Shown piece after piece: positions 1 to 8,832 of a stretch of 64,000 bases of DNA. Where the stretch lies: contig JADJHN010000002.1 in NCBI GenBank assembly GCA_016707485.1, forward strand, positions 992,001 to 1,056,000, read 5' to 3'. Within the stretch, counting starts at the first letter, position 1. Every line of letters starts with the position of its first letter. A program made the position numbers and the translations under genes. Origin of the DNA: Lysobacterales bacterium. GTDB taxonomy: Bacteria > Pseudomonadota > Gammaproteobacteria > Xanthomonadales > Rhodanobacteraceae. A model generated the notes under the pieces. It did no database searches and was not told the origin of the DNA. It saw only the letters and a list, made by a program, of their open reading frames with translations.

Positions 1-139
1 AAGACCGCAAGGTGGGCGAAGGTATTCTAAGCATAGGCTCTTTACACTCCAGCCCAAACTTGCGTCTAGGGGAGCCTGCCGTAGAGTGTCCGTCAGAACA
101 TAGCTGACTGGTTCAAGCAAAGACCTAAAAAGCGCCTCC

Positions 140-166
140 TATATACGACACAAGTTGTCGTATATA
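140..166. promoter_or_regulatory. Palindromic operator, copy A
   Basis: Perfect inverted repeat with 11-bp arms (TATATACGACA / TGTCGTATATA) around the 5-nt spacer CAAGT. Its core, CGACA-N5-TGTCG, occurs again at 2713-2727 and 8508-8522. It lies about 10 bp before the probable start of the PcfJ-like gene, where a bound dimer would block transcription or initiation. The likely binder is the WYL regulator at 1672-2667; this is inferred from the copy next to that gene. Confidence 0.6.
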
Positions 167-175
167 CCGATCAGG

Positions 176-1506
176 ATGGGTATCTCACTTTCATCTGGTC
201 CGAGAATGCCAGTCAAAGTAAAGCCCGTCGACCAACCGATTTCGCTGCTCGACGGCAATACGGATTCATGCGACCTATGGGCACACCTGCTAGCAAGCGC
301 TGAGCAGGTTTTGCTGGGAAGCGAGGTCAATGGAGCGTTCGCCTCCATACCTGATCGCAAGATGCGACGTCAACTCGCAAGCGAGCTGATGTTGGGAGAC
401 TGCCAACTCGAAGACGGTTGGAGGAGAATGTTTCTTCGCCATTCTTGCACGCAGAATCCAGAAATACCTCCCGGAACTCCCCTAGTTGCTGATTCCCAGG
501 GCCGCCATCATCCATTGGCAGGAATATGGAAGACGCTCTTCCACGCTACTGGGATAGATACTTGCATTCGTGTTCGCCAGGCGCGGCGCAACATAGGAAC
601 AGGCAGCAAGCGGCCGACGCATTTCCGTTTCTTGTCCGGTATGCAGTCCATTGCGCGCACTCGGAGGAGCGATGGCCGCGAGTATTGTCGGCGTGGCGTG
701 TCATCTACGCGATCGACGAGGGGCACCCGCTAATTCCTGCGTTGGGGGAGTTTCTTTCTGTTGGAAAAGCAGAAATACGTGCTAGCCGAACTATGGCACC
801 GATCGACTGGCATTTGGATGACTCATGGTCGGCCATTCGGCGTCTTCTGCGTGTGATCGCTTTGCTCCCAACCGACCAGCGACCCAGGACACCTGCTGAT
901 TGGAGCGTCATCTTCCGACACCTACCATTGGTCTCGATCGTTGCGACGGTCGCGAGAGCGCAGCTTTCATTGGCACTGGAAATGATTCCGTCATGGCACG
1001 CGGAGCTCAACACGCTGCGAAATCGGCCCAAAGCGGAATCCAGAAAAATGCTTGTGATGCTGGCCAAGGACCTCAAGTCGAAGAAGTGGACGGTCGAAAA
1101 ACTGTCCCAACTCGACCTTGTCTGGCTTCGAGAGGCGGACTCGAATTTCTGGAGACACCAACGCTGCGTGCACGTGAACCTGAAGTCCAAACAGGGCTGG
1201 TTGCTTCGATCGATAGATTCCTTGGAGGAACTTTCTTTGGAAGGTAAGGAAATGGCACATTGCATCGCCAAGAAACACAGCCGCGATCTTCTATTGGGTC
1301 ACGCGTCGTTCTTCTCTATCCGCTCTGCCGACGCGATGGAGCGTTTGACAATGATGATGACCTCGACGTTTGAGGAGAGGACCTTTGAGATCGCTCTCTC
1401 CGGGCCCGGCAATCAACCGATTGCAACGAGCGCGCTCCGAGCCGCCGTGGAGTTAATCGACCTAAATTGGCCAGGGATCCAGTTGGCAAGAGTTTCGCTC
1501 AACTGA
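176..1506 (+). pseudogene. PcfJ-like protein gene, apparently frameshifted
   Basis: The C-terminal part (frame open from 526 to 1506) ends in a segment resembling PcfJ-type proteins of plasmids and mobile elements: a Gly-x-Glu-Met-x-His-Cys-Ile core (EMAHCIAKKH), then a Phe-Phe-Ser-Ile strand and a T-F-E-I strand. The upstream part reads in another frame from an ATG at 176 (or 206); a TTG at 155 would overlap the operator. The protein-like signal leaves the first frame and resumes in the second near 575-605, so a single indel probably split one gene of about 440 codons. Two overlapping genes are the alternative. The molecular role of PcfJ proteins is not established. The palindrome just upstream ties this gene to the WYL and nuclease/phosphatase units. 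Confidence 0.5.
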
Positions 1507-1671
1507 AAAGCAGCATGAAGCTGATGCGGTAGGCAGCTTTCGCAATAGGTGGTTGTAGGCGCTCTGTCATGCGCTGGCCAATTGATCGAGGCACTCGCCG
1601 AGCATGGCCTTCTTTGCTTGTGCTTGATAGCCCGCCTGTTTTGAATACGAATTTTGAGTCTGCTTACCTCT

Positions 1672-2667
1672 TCACGGATAGATGCGCGAAAGTGCCAGCG
1701 CATCTTCTGCCATCTTCTTGCGCAGTGAGAGCGGTTTCAGGACCTCCAAGCTAGGCCCAAGGCTGCGCAGCCACCAGTAGAGTTGGTCAGTGTCATCGAG
1801 CGTGGCAACGATGCGACAGTGCTCCTCCCCCGGAATCGGTCGTATCTGCTGATCCACAGCAAGCCGACACTCTCCAAGATGCCTCGCTAACCAATCGTCG
1901 ACCTTGAGCTCCAGCTTGATCTTTCGGCCAAGCGGATACTCAAACGACTTTCCCTCACGGAGATAGCGTTCGAAATAAAATCCCTCCGGCACGATGGCTG
2001 ACTCAGGCCGTAGTGATGCTTTCGACATGCGGTGCAGGACAAGGTGACGAGGGTCTGTGTAGTTCCAGGCCGTTGCTACGAGATAGAAAACACCCTCCCG
2101 ATAGACCATGCCGAGGGGGTTCAACACCATGGGCTTTGCTTGCTTGTCTCCCATTCCCCGGTAGTGGATTTCAAACTGGCGGGAATTCAGCAAGGCTTCG
2201 TTGACGACCGACATGACGTCTGGATTGACTGGCGGAGGAATCAATTGCTGACCAAAAGGTAGGACGGCAATTCGTTGATTCCATCGACCAACCGGTGACT
2301 CGCGCAGGTGATTCAATGTTCTTCGCGCCTGCTCGAATTCTGGCTCCATGGCTGCCAGCATCGATGCAGGCACGATCGGCTTGAGGTAGCGCGAGAGCAG
2401 CTCGTATATCAGCGCGGCCTCATTGCTCATGGGTGGGAATGAAAGCGCCTTGTCGCGTTCACTCCATGACCATCCGGCGGGCTTCGCCTCGTCGGAGATC
2501 AGTGGAAACATCCGGGAGAGCTTGTGCAGGTCGCGCTCGATGCTGCGGATATGGGTCTCAAAGCTCTGCGCTTTCAGCTTCTCGTGCAGCTGCCCAGCAG
2601 TAATTTTTCGGGGAAGCGCAGGGATGAGCCCCAGCATAGTCAGGTGGCGAATGATTGGCTCGGACAT
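1672..2667 (-). CDS. WYL-domain transcriptional regulator
   Basis: A 331-residue regulator starting at MSEPIIRHL; the frame is open further upstream, but that extension would run across the intergenic operator. The N-terminal third has the winged-HTH layout of WYL regulators: a short helix-rich segment, then SIERDLHKLS as recognition helix. The central part carries the WYL/SH3-like ligand fold (FEIHYRGM, then NPLGMVYREGVFYLVA and LHRMSKA), followed by a C-terminal extension with the WWLRSLGP stretch common in the family. WYL proteins bind DNA as dimers and often control phage-defence loci; some sense nucleic acids or nucleotides. It is divergent from the AAA+ ATPase with a palindrome (2711-2729) between them, so autoregulation and control of the neighbours are likely. 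Similar in architecture to BrxR, but no such operator was seen in front of the BREX operon. Confidence 0.85.
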   Translation of the reverse strand: MSEPIIRHLTMLGLIPALPRKITAGQLHEKLKAQSFETHIRSIERDLHKLSRMFPLISDEAKPAGWSWSERDKALSFPPMSNEAALIYELLSRYLKPIVPASMLAAMEPEFEQARRTLNHLRESPVGRWNQRIAVLPFGQQLIPPPVNPDVMSVVNEALLNSRQFEIHYRGMGDKQAKPMVLNPLGMVYREGVFYLVATAWNYTDPRHLVLHRMSKASLRPESAIVPEGFYFERYLREGKSFEYPLGRKIKLELKVDDWLARHLGECRLAVDQQIRPIPGEEHCRIVATLDDTDQLYWWLRSLGPSLEVLKPLSLRKKMAEDALALSRIYP

Positions 2668-2710
2668 GGCCCACCTCTTGATGATTGTGGCTATCAGAGT
2701 GTAGTCGCGT

Positions 2711-2729
2711 ACCGACACAATATGTCGGT
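2711..2729. promoter_or_regulatory. Palindromic operator, copy B (WYL/AAA+ divergent promoter)
   Basis: Inverted repeat ACCGACA-CAATA-TGTCGGT with 7-bp arms, placed in the 104-bp gap between the divergent starts at 2667 and 2772. The core matches copies A and C in both half-sites and spacer length. Its position suggests control of both divergent genes, including the WYL regulator itself. Confidence 0.65.
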
Positions 2730-2771
2730 TCTCGCGCATATGCTGATTCCCTACGATCAGAGAGAAAGCGC

Positions 2772-4922
2772 ATGGGCTTATTCGATGACCAACTTGCATT
2801 GGGTTCCCGCCCTTCTGGAAGTCCCCTGGAACGCGTCCCACTGGATACGTGGATCTCTCGCGAGGCGGCTTTGTATGCACTGCGCATGATTCAGGGACAG
2901 CGCTTGCACGGACGCCTGGTTGGCCGCGAGGGCATCCGGGACGCAGAAATCCTGACCTTGATCGGTCTCGCAGAGCGCAGTGGTGGCTTCGATCGTGCAG
3001 TCACGGTCAGTGAGTTGCGCGATGCGTGCACCGAGCAGCATCACCGACTTGAAGCAAGGTTCCGCGGCAAACCGGACGTATTATCCAAGAACATCGACAA
3101 GCTTGGATTGTTGCTGAAGCTCAATGCCACGGAACGCGCGGTACTTCGAGTGGCCGTGGTGGTATCGAGAACCTCGGAGTTTGGGGATCTCTTTCAGCTG
3201 ACGCACGTATCTGAGCGTGATCTGCTACGCGGGCTCCACTTCGCTACTGGGTGCAAACTCGCCCATGTCCGCGAAGCACTCTCACGGGAGCGATCACTGC
3301 GGCGGAGTGGCTTTCTCTCCAGTCATCACGGAGTATTCGGTAGCTGGAATCCGATCGCACTTGACGACGACATTGCTCAAAGCCTGCTCGCCCAGCGGTT
3401 CAATGAAGAGAGAATCCTTCGCCATCTGGCACGCGTGTCACCCAAGGCGACCCTCTCGCTTGCAGATTTTTCGCACATTTCCGACATGGACCTTGTCCGT
3501 CGCTATTTGGAAGAGTCGGTCGCGCGACGAAAGAAGGGCTCGAATGTTCTGATCTATGGGGAGCCCGGAACCGGTAAGACGGAATTTGTTCGAGCGATCG
3601 CCGAAGCGTTGGGGATCACGCTCTACGAAGTACCTAACTCGGATTCCAGTGGCGAGCCCATCAGCGGCCAGAAGCGTTTCCGCGCCTACGGCACAACCCA
3701 GCATTTGCTGGCGGGTCGACGCAACCAAGCGCTGCTCTTCGATGAGGTCGAGGACGTATTTGGTGGTCTTGAGGACCCTTTGGGTGGCCTATTCGGATTT
3801 TCAGGAGGCCGAGGAAGTGGGCCTGACGGTCTGCGCAAAAGCTGGATTAACGAGACTATTGAATCTAACCCGGTACCCGCGATCTGGGTTTGCAATCAGA
3901 TCAATGGCATCGACCACGCGTATCTGCGTCGCTTCGATCTCGTCATGGAGTTCCGGACACCGACTCGACGCGTCCGGCAGCGCATGGTTGAGCGCCACTT
4001 CAAAGCGGATGAACTCTCCGCGGCGTGTGTCGAGCGGCTTGTAGCTATCGAATCGCTGACGCCGGCGCTGATTGAACGCGCCGCTCGGGTAGTTCGCACG
4101 GTGCGCTCCGGGAAGGTGTCGATACGCGACGCCGAAGTGGAGCGCGTTGTGGCCACGTCACTTGGTGCGATGGGGTGTCGAGTTGATTTCTCCGCCTCTG
4201 ACCTGCCCGAATACTATGACCCGGCACTCCTCAATACCGATCGAGAGCTAGGGGCAATAGCGCAGGGGCTCGGCCAGACGAAGTCGGCACGACTGTGTTT
4301 CTATGGTCCACCGGGAACCGGAAAGACCGCCTTTGCCCATCATCTTGGCCGAACCCTTGATCGACGAGTGGTCGTCCGCCGCGCGTCGGATATCCTCAAT
4401 CCTTACCTTGGGGGAACCGAAGCGAATCTGCGCAAAGCCTTCGACACGGCGCGCCAGGAAGACGCAATCCTACTGATTGACGAAGCCGACAGTTTTCTTC
4501 AGGACCGATCCGGTGCACACAGGCAGTGGGAAGTCACGCAGGTCAACGAACTTCTGACTCAGATGGAATCCTTCAACGGTATATTCATCGCCTCGACCAA
4601 CCTGATCGATCGACTGGATTCCGCTTCCCTTAGACGCTTTGATTTCAAGGTGAAGTTCGATTACCTCACACGCGAGCAGCAGCGCATCATGCTCGGTCGC
4701 ATCGTGGACGACAAAAACGATGAGTCAGGGCGCTGGCAAGAAGCAATTCAAAGGCTCGATCATCTGAGTCAACTGACACCGGGAGATTTTGCCAACGTAC
4801 TGAGGCAACTTGCTGTGACCGGACAGCAGCGATCAGCATCTCGGATCATCGATCTACTCTCGGCAGAGGTCGCCCTGAAGCCCGGTGCGTGCAAAACGTC
4901 AATCGGGTTTGTGCACCATTGA
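2772..4922 (+). CDS. Double AAA+ ATPase
   Basis: A 716-residue protein; the start at MGLFDDQLAL has an AGAGAAAG ribosome site, while the frame upstream crosses the operator. After an N-terminal domain of about 230 residues come two AAA+ modules. The first has Walker A GEPGTGKT (about residue 262) and Walker B ALLFDEVED. The second has GPPGTGKT (about residue 513), ILLIDEADSF and the arginine-bearing SLRRFDFKVKF, like spastin/ClpX-type remodelling ATPases. Such proteins thread or disassemble protein or nucleoprotein substrates. Nothing shows the substrate. It is the main effector-like gene next to the WYL regulator, under a palindrome shared with the nuclease/phosphatase operon. Confidence 0.85.
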   Translation: MGLFDDQLALGSRPSGSPLERVPLDTWISREAALYALRMIQGQRLHGRLVGREGIRDAEILTLIGLAERSGGFDRAVTVSELRDACTEQHHRLEARFRGKPDVLSKNIDKLGLLLKLNATERAVLRVAVVVSRTSEFGDLFQLTHVSERDLLRGLHFATGCKLAHVREALSRERSLRRSGFLSSHHGVFGSWNPIALDDDIAQSLLAQRFNEERILRHLARVSPKATLSLADFSHISDMDLVRRYLEESVARRKKGSNVLIYGEPGTGKTEFVRAIAEALGITLYEVPNSDSSGEPISGQKRFRAYGTTQHLLAGRRNQALLFDEVEDVFGGLEDPLGGLFGFSGGRGSGPDGLRKSWINETIESNPVPAIWVCNQINGIDHAYLRRFDLVMEFRTPTRRVRQRMVERHFKADELSAACVERLVAIESLTPALIERAARVVRTVRSGKVSIRDAEVERVVATSLGAMGCRVDFSASDLPEYYDPALLNTDRELGAIAQGLGQTKSARLCFYGPPGTGKTAFAHHLGRTLDRRVVVRRASDILNPYLGGTEANLRKAFDTARQEDAILLIDEADSFLQDRSGAHRQWEVTQVNELLTQMESFNGIFIASTNLIDRLDSASLRRFDFKVKFDYLTREQQRIMLGRIVDDKNDESGRWQEAIQRLDHLSQLTPGDFANVLRQLAVTGQQRSASRIIDLLSAEVALKPGACKTSIGFVHH

Positions 4923-4991
4923 ACGCATTTGGGAAGGCGCAGCTCTGCATCGCGTGGATCTGTATGGGTTTGAATTCTTCCCTTGTCCCGA

Positions 4992-5339
4992 TTAGCGTCC
5001 GTAAGGCCTAGCCTTGGTTGAATGCGTCTCACACCGTGTCGTTTGAGAGCGCCCTATAGTGCTCGCTCTCCCCGGTGCGCCACAGCACTCGCAAGTGCGC
5101 TCAGACAACGCGCTTGCAAGTTGGATCATCCCGCGTTGACGCTCCGTGGCCTTGCTGACGTAAAAACGCAGGCCACCGAACTTTTCTTTGATCTGAACGA
5201 TGACCATTGAGTCGACTTCTGATCTGTCCGCGTCCTGCTCGAGACAAGCACAGAGTGTATTGATGAGGTCATACCAACCGTTGCCACATTCGATTCCGCG
5301 ATGCAGGCAGGACTGACGCGTAGCGATTGAACAGCGCAT
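4992..5339 (-). CDS. Small conserved protein with a C-terminal CxxC motif
   Basis: A 115-residue protein with the pattern of a small family of unknown function: GNGWYDLI near the N-terminus, a central VQIKEKFGGLRFYV block, and CECCGAPG followed by a further cysteine and histidine (about residues 83-105), possibly a metal site. It is the last gene of the minus-strand group, 38 bp after the phosphatase, and converges on the AAA+ gene. No function can be assigned. Confidence 0.6.
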   Translation of the reverse strand: MRCSIATRQSCLHRGIECGNGWYDLINTLCACLEQDADRSEVDSMVIVQIKEKFGGLRFYVSKATERQRGMIQLASALSERTCECCGAPGRASTIGRSQTTRCETHSTKARPYGR

Positions 5340-5377
5340 TGGTGCATTGAGTATCCATTACCTAGGCCAGTCGCTTG

Positions 5378-6154
5378 TCAGGCCTGAGCCATGACGGCGA
5401 TAACGGAAAAATTGTCGTAGGCATCGACCGCCAAGAGAGCAGATCGAGCAGCCTCTGCCAAGGTGATCGGATCCGCGTGCTGGGTCATCATTGTCTGCCA
5501 CGGCGCGTCGCCCAGGACGTCATGAACTCCGTCCGTACACAACACCAATAGCTCGCCCGGCGCCAGGGTAAGTGTCACCAGATGGATGGCGAAGTCAGAT
5601 TCCTCCGAGTCCGCGATCAAGCAGTCCGACAGCGCGCCGTACAAACTTGCATATTCGATTGTGGCGTCCGCAGTACCTGCATCACGCAGACGCTGAAGTT
5701 CGGTATGGTCCTGGCTGAGTTGCCGGATGCTTCCATCACATTTGCGCAGGTAGGCGCGGCTGTCGCCGGTATTCAAGACTACGGCGCGACTTCCTTTGAA
5801 TTGCGCCGCGACAATTGTGCTGGAGCTGCCATACATCTGCGGTCGGCGTGCAAGTTCTTCGCATAGTCGCGCATGGACTTCGCGCAGATGACGGCCATTC
5901 ATGAGCCCGTCCTGGCACCACTGGGCGTGCTCGTTCAGTACGCGGGGCAGCTCGCCGAGAATAAACCGGCTGGCAAGCTGTGCGTTCGGACTGGCAGCCA
6001 CACCATCGGCGAGCGCGATCAGTACCTCGTCGTCGAATTCCTTCTCGACAGGGAGCAGATTCTTGGATTGTCGAACCTCCCCCTGTACAAGCAGCGCGTC
6101 CTGTTGTTGAACCGGTTTTCCACGGTGCATGCAATACGCAATGCGAAATGACAT
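5378..6154 (-). CDS. PP2C-family serine/threonine phosphatase
   Basis: A 258-residue protein starting at MSFRIAYC (an in-frame ATG exists at 6196). The PP2C metal-binding motifs appear in order: QQDALL near the N-terminus, LIALADGVA, GSSSTIVAA, LNTGDSRAYL, LCTDGVHDVL and DNFSVIAVM at the C-terminus, with the aspartates that hold the two Mn/Mg ions. It should remove phosphate from Ser/Thr residues in the cytoplasm; no membrane or sensor domain is fused. No kinase is encoded nearby, which is unusual because PP2C genes in bacterial conflict loci often pair with one. It follows the DUF2779 nuclease in the same operon. Confidence 0.88.
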   Translation of the reverse strand: MSFRIAYCMHRGKPVQQQDALLVQGEVRQSKNLLPVEKEFDDEVLIALADGVAASPNAQLASRFILGELPRVLNEHAQWCQDGLMNGRHLREVHARLCEELARRPQMYGSSSTIVAAQFKGSRAVVLNTGDSRAYLRKCDGSIRQLSQDHTELQRLRDAGTADATIEYASLYGALSDCLIADSEESDFAIHLVTLTLAPGELLVLCTDGVHDVLGDAPWQTMMTQHADPITLAEAARSALLAVDAYDNFSVIAVMAQA

Positions 6155-6215
6155 CGAAGTAGTTGAGCTCCCGGTCAATGGGCAAGGCAAGTTCATATGA
6201 AGCTGTGTAGGCTGC

Positions 6216-7676
6216 CTAGGGCGTCATCAAACGCATCATCGCGTAGGTGTCGCGTTCGCAGTACGCAAGAAGTTGCGTTCTCAACTCATCGCGACGGTGC
6301 GAAGGTGTGTCGGGATGGATCGCTTCCATATAGGCCGACTGCGCCTCGGTACCCCCGCAGATGTCCAGATCGTCATAGGCAAGTTCGGGCGCTACGGTGG
6401 GCAGTACTGCCTTGATCGACCATGAGCCACGCATATCGCGATGGTAGTAGTTCGACCTATAAAGAGGCAGTAGGTCGACCATTCGTTCGACTACCTCCAA
6501 TAGCGACTCGCTCTTTTCAGGAAACATCCCGGCCAGTTCGCGCAGTCGCGAAGCTTCGAAGCCTCTGTTCCAGACCAGGATGGGCCCGGGCTCCTTGACC
6601 GCGTCGAGCAAATGGTCAATGAACGCCGATAATGGAGAGCCCCCAGAAACATCCAGAAATTCCGAGTGTTCGATGGCACCGTCGGCAGATTCTTTGTGGC
6701 ACGAGAACTGGAACGGGAGTGCTTGAAATGGGCGCGTTCCCAGCCACCGGGGGATCACGAAACTGACAGTCTCGAAATCCAGGAAGTACCGAGGGTAAGG
6801 GATCGCTGCGAGCGTGGCCTGGAAATCCGCCGAAACAAAAGGCAGATCGTCTCGAGTCGCCGCTGCGATTCTCTTGAACAGGTCATTCGGTAACGAGGCA
6901 TCTGGGACATCCCGAAGGTCGCGATATCCCTCGCCTTCGAGTCGCCCAATCAGCGCACGCGCTCGAGGCAATAGGCTTACCGGAAACTGCGGCGGTTCTG
7001 ATTCCCCGGATTGGCAGTGCTCAATAAATGGGCAACCATACGGTGTCGTGCAGTGATTCCCTGTTGCAATCGCGGGTTTCGGTCCGGCAGCGACCTCCTT
7101 CAGTTCCGCCACAATGCGAGGAATGTCTGATTGCAGCGCCTCAACGGCTGACGTGATATCTACTTGAGTCAGCAGCCCAACATAGTCGCCAGGCGTCGTA
7201 TAGACGAATTGGTTGTCGACGTGGGCCAGAACGATTTTCTTAACGTGACGTCCCGCTCCGCGGGCCACCCACGTCTGTATTGCGCAGTCCCAAATGTGCT
7301 CATCCTTGACTGACGTGGTCGACTTAACCTCAATCAATGTATCGCTTCGATCCCCGCGCTCGAACCCATCGACGCGCACACGCACATCCTCGTACGAGAA
7401 CGCAGGCTCAAACAACATCGGAATTTCGGTATGTGGCCGCTTTAATGCGGCCTGCGTCTCAGCCAGCGCTTCACGCACATGCAGATGATCGGCAGCGATC
7501 AGCAAGCCACCGCCGAGCAAGTCTTGGGCGAGTTCGCCAAACCGAGTGCCTTCATCGAGGCGGGCTTGAGCAGCTCCACCCCAGCGGGCAGTACCCGGCT
7601 GTTTCAGCTCCAGCCACAGCCGCTTGTGGCACTGCCGCCCCGATTGGATGCGGGACTTCGAGAGCCGCGGGATCAT
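6216..7676 (-). CDS. DUF2779 nuclease: Cas4-like domain fused to DEDD exonuclease-like domain
   Basis: A 486-residue protein; the start MIPRLSKSRIQ overlaps the upstream stop by 4 bp (ATGA), implying translational coupling. The N-terminal half resembles Cas4/RecB-type nucleases: a first cysteine in SGRQCHKRLW, a VRVDGF...LIEVKSTT core with the D and E-x-K of PD-(D/E)XK enzymes, and a later cysteine cluster around CTTPYGCPF, as in Fe-S-bound Cas4. The C-terminal half is the DUF2779 domain with a DEDD-exonuclease pattern: FLDFET (about residue 297), VWNRGFEASRL and YCERDTYAM (Y-x3-D). The architecture suggests two nuclease centres acting on DNA or RNA. It sits between the PD-(D/E)XK-like gene and the phosphatase. 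Confidence 0.82.
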   Translation of the reverse strand: MIPRLSKSRIQSGRQCHKRLWLELKQPGTARWGGAAQARLDEGTRFGELAQDLLGGGLLIAADHLHVREALAETQAALKRPHTEIPMLFEPAFSYEDVRVRVDGFERGDRSDTLIEVKSTTSVKDEHIWDCAIQTWVARGAGRHVKKIVLAHVDNQFVYTTPGDYVGLLTQVDITSAVEALQSDIPRIVAELKEVAAGPKPAIATGNHCTTPYGCPFIEHCQSGESEPPQFPVSLLPRARALIGRLEGEGYRDLRDVPDASLPNDLFKRIAAATRDDLPFVSADFQATLAAIPYPRYFLDFETVSFVIPRWLGTRPFQALPFQFSCHKESADGAIEHSEFLDVSGGSPLSAFIDHLLDAVKEPGPILVWNRGFEASRLRELAGMFPEKSESLLEVVERMVDLLPLYRSNYYHRDMRGSWSIKAVLPTVAPELAYDDLDICGGTEAQSAYMEAIHPDTPSHRRDELRTQLLAYCERDTYAMMRLMTP

Positions 7677-8458
7677 CGTTTCGTGATCTTCCAGCTGGTG
7701 AACGGTTGCTTTGCGCTGGCATCGGGCGAAGCAAGGCGTGTACGCACAACCCTTTGCAAATTCGTCGGGAAACCCTTCAGCTCGACAAAGACATCCTTTA
7801 TCTTCTCGCATCCGATGTCTGTGGAAAGCAGCTTCAGGCTATCGCGCATCTCTTGGCGCCTCACTTCACCGGGTGGGGATTGCACAAATTCCAAACAACT
7901 ACTGTCGGACTCGGGCGCTCTCCCCGCAGGAGCGATCAATACGAGTCTGCACTGCAGCCTGTCCTTCGCCCCCGAAGCAACGAGGATGCGATCCAGTCGC
8001 ACCAACTTGCGCGCAAGTTGCAATTTATCGACGGGTGCGATCCCTTTTGCCTCGATACAAAGTATGACTATGCGATCCTGGTCGTCTGCGTATACAACGA
8101 GCAAGTCGAGGTCCTCCTGAATGCCGATGACCGGTCTCAGGGAGTCATCCTTACATTCGGAGCCGTCGTCCAGTGGGCCCGACTCCTGACCCTCACAATA
8201 AGTGCGAACGAGCGCGGCATATAGCCAATCCAAGTGGTAGTCCATGCCTGCGAAAACGCATTTTCTAGTAGAAGAGTCGAGATGGGTTTTTGAAAGCTGC
8301 GGCTCGAGCGCGGCCTTCATTTGTTCGGACAACCAAAGATCCTTGTTTTCCTCGTACTTATTGGCGGCGCCCAGGTAGGCAAAGCGCATCAAATGGTCCC
8401 GTTCCTTGGCGTTGAGATCCTTAAGGTTCTGGACCAGTGAGGCGGCGAAATCTGTCAT
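7673..8458 (-). CDS. PD-(D/E)XK-like protein of unknown function
   Basis: A 261-residue protein, first gene of the operon. Residues about 113-140 read EDLDLLVVY followed by ILCIEAKG, spaced like the D and E-x-K residues of PD-(D/E)XK nucleases, after an all-helical N-terminal third. A sequence-identifiable family name does not come to mind, so nuclease function is inferred from this motif only. Its ATG is 46 bp from palindrome C, and its stop overlaps the DUF2779 start by 4 bp. Confidence 0.6.
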   Translation of the reverse strand: MTDFAASLVQNLKDLNAKERDHLMRFAYLGAANKYEENKDLWLSEQMKAALEPQLSKTHLDSSTRKCVFAGMDYHLDWLYAALVRTYCEGQESGPLDDGSECKDDSLRPVIGIQEDLDLLVVYADDQDRIVILCIEAKGIAPVDKLQLARKLVRLDRILVASGAKDRLQCRLVLIAPAGRAPESDSSCLEFVQSPPGEVRRQEMRDSLKLLSTDIGCEKIKDVFVELKGFPTNLQRVVRTRLASPDASAKQPFTSWKITKR

Positions 8459-8503
8459 GGCAATAGTCGATATAAGTCAGTGGAATGATGAGTATGTACC
8501 AAG

Positions 8504-8526
8504 ATTGCGACATATCATGTCGCAAT
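8504..8526. promoter_or_regulatory. Palindromic operator, copy C
   Basis: Perfect inverted repeat ATTGCGACAT-ATC-ATGTCGCAAT, 10-bp arms. Inside is CGACA-TATCA-TGTCG, the same half-sites and spacing as copies A and B. It lies upstream of the minus-strand operon that begins at 8458 and so is well placed to control it. Confidence 0.65.
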
Positions 8527-8532
8527 GATTGC

Positions 8533-8740
8533 TCAAACATCGGCAACCCTGAGAGCCCCAGACATGCAGGGCTCGATAAAACATGCGCCGCATCTTGGGC
8601 GACAGCAATGTTTTGAAGTTTGACCAGAGAGATGCTTGCAGACTGCGTTCGGAATTGATTCGTTGCGCGGCGTAGTCGATCGCCATAGTTAGGCGCCACG
8701 CCTGCCTGATCTGCGTCTTCAGCAATGAGCGATTTGCCAT
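8533..8740 (-). pseudogene. Truncated, frameshifted fragment of a conserved hypothetical gene
   Basis: From 8740 the minus strand reads an N-terminal-looking segment (KTQIRQAWRLT, then RINSERSLQASLW and RRMF). A one-base shift near 8583 continues as FIEPCMSG and ends at a stop at 8533-8535. Combined, this resembles the first 70 or so residues of a family of about 200 residues with an NERSLQA...RRLFIEP signature; the rest is missing. The fragment ends next to operator C. Confidence 0.4.
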
Positions 8741-8832
8741 CTGGTTTCCAAGCGACTTTGGACGTCGCAGTTGGTCTTGCGGCTTGGGCTCATTCCTCGC
8801 AAGCAGTCAACCTCTTGGTCATTACGAGCAGC

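Noticed and set aside
155..175. TTG start of the PcfJ-like frame at 155
   Set aside because: It would lie inside the operator palindrome; ATG 176 or 206 is more plausible.
1572..1671. 33-codon in-frame extension after the WYL stop
   Set aside because: Looks protein-like in places but has no start; readthrough is not supported.
1672..2667. WYL regulator as BrxR of the BREX operon
   Set aside because: It lies 27 kb away and its palindrome was not found in the brxA promoter region (29086-29343).
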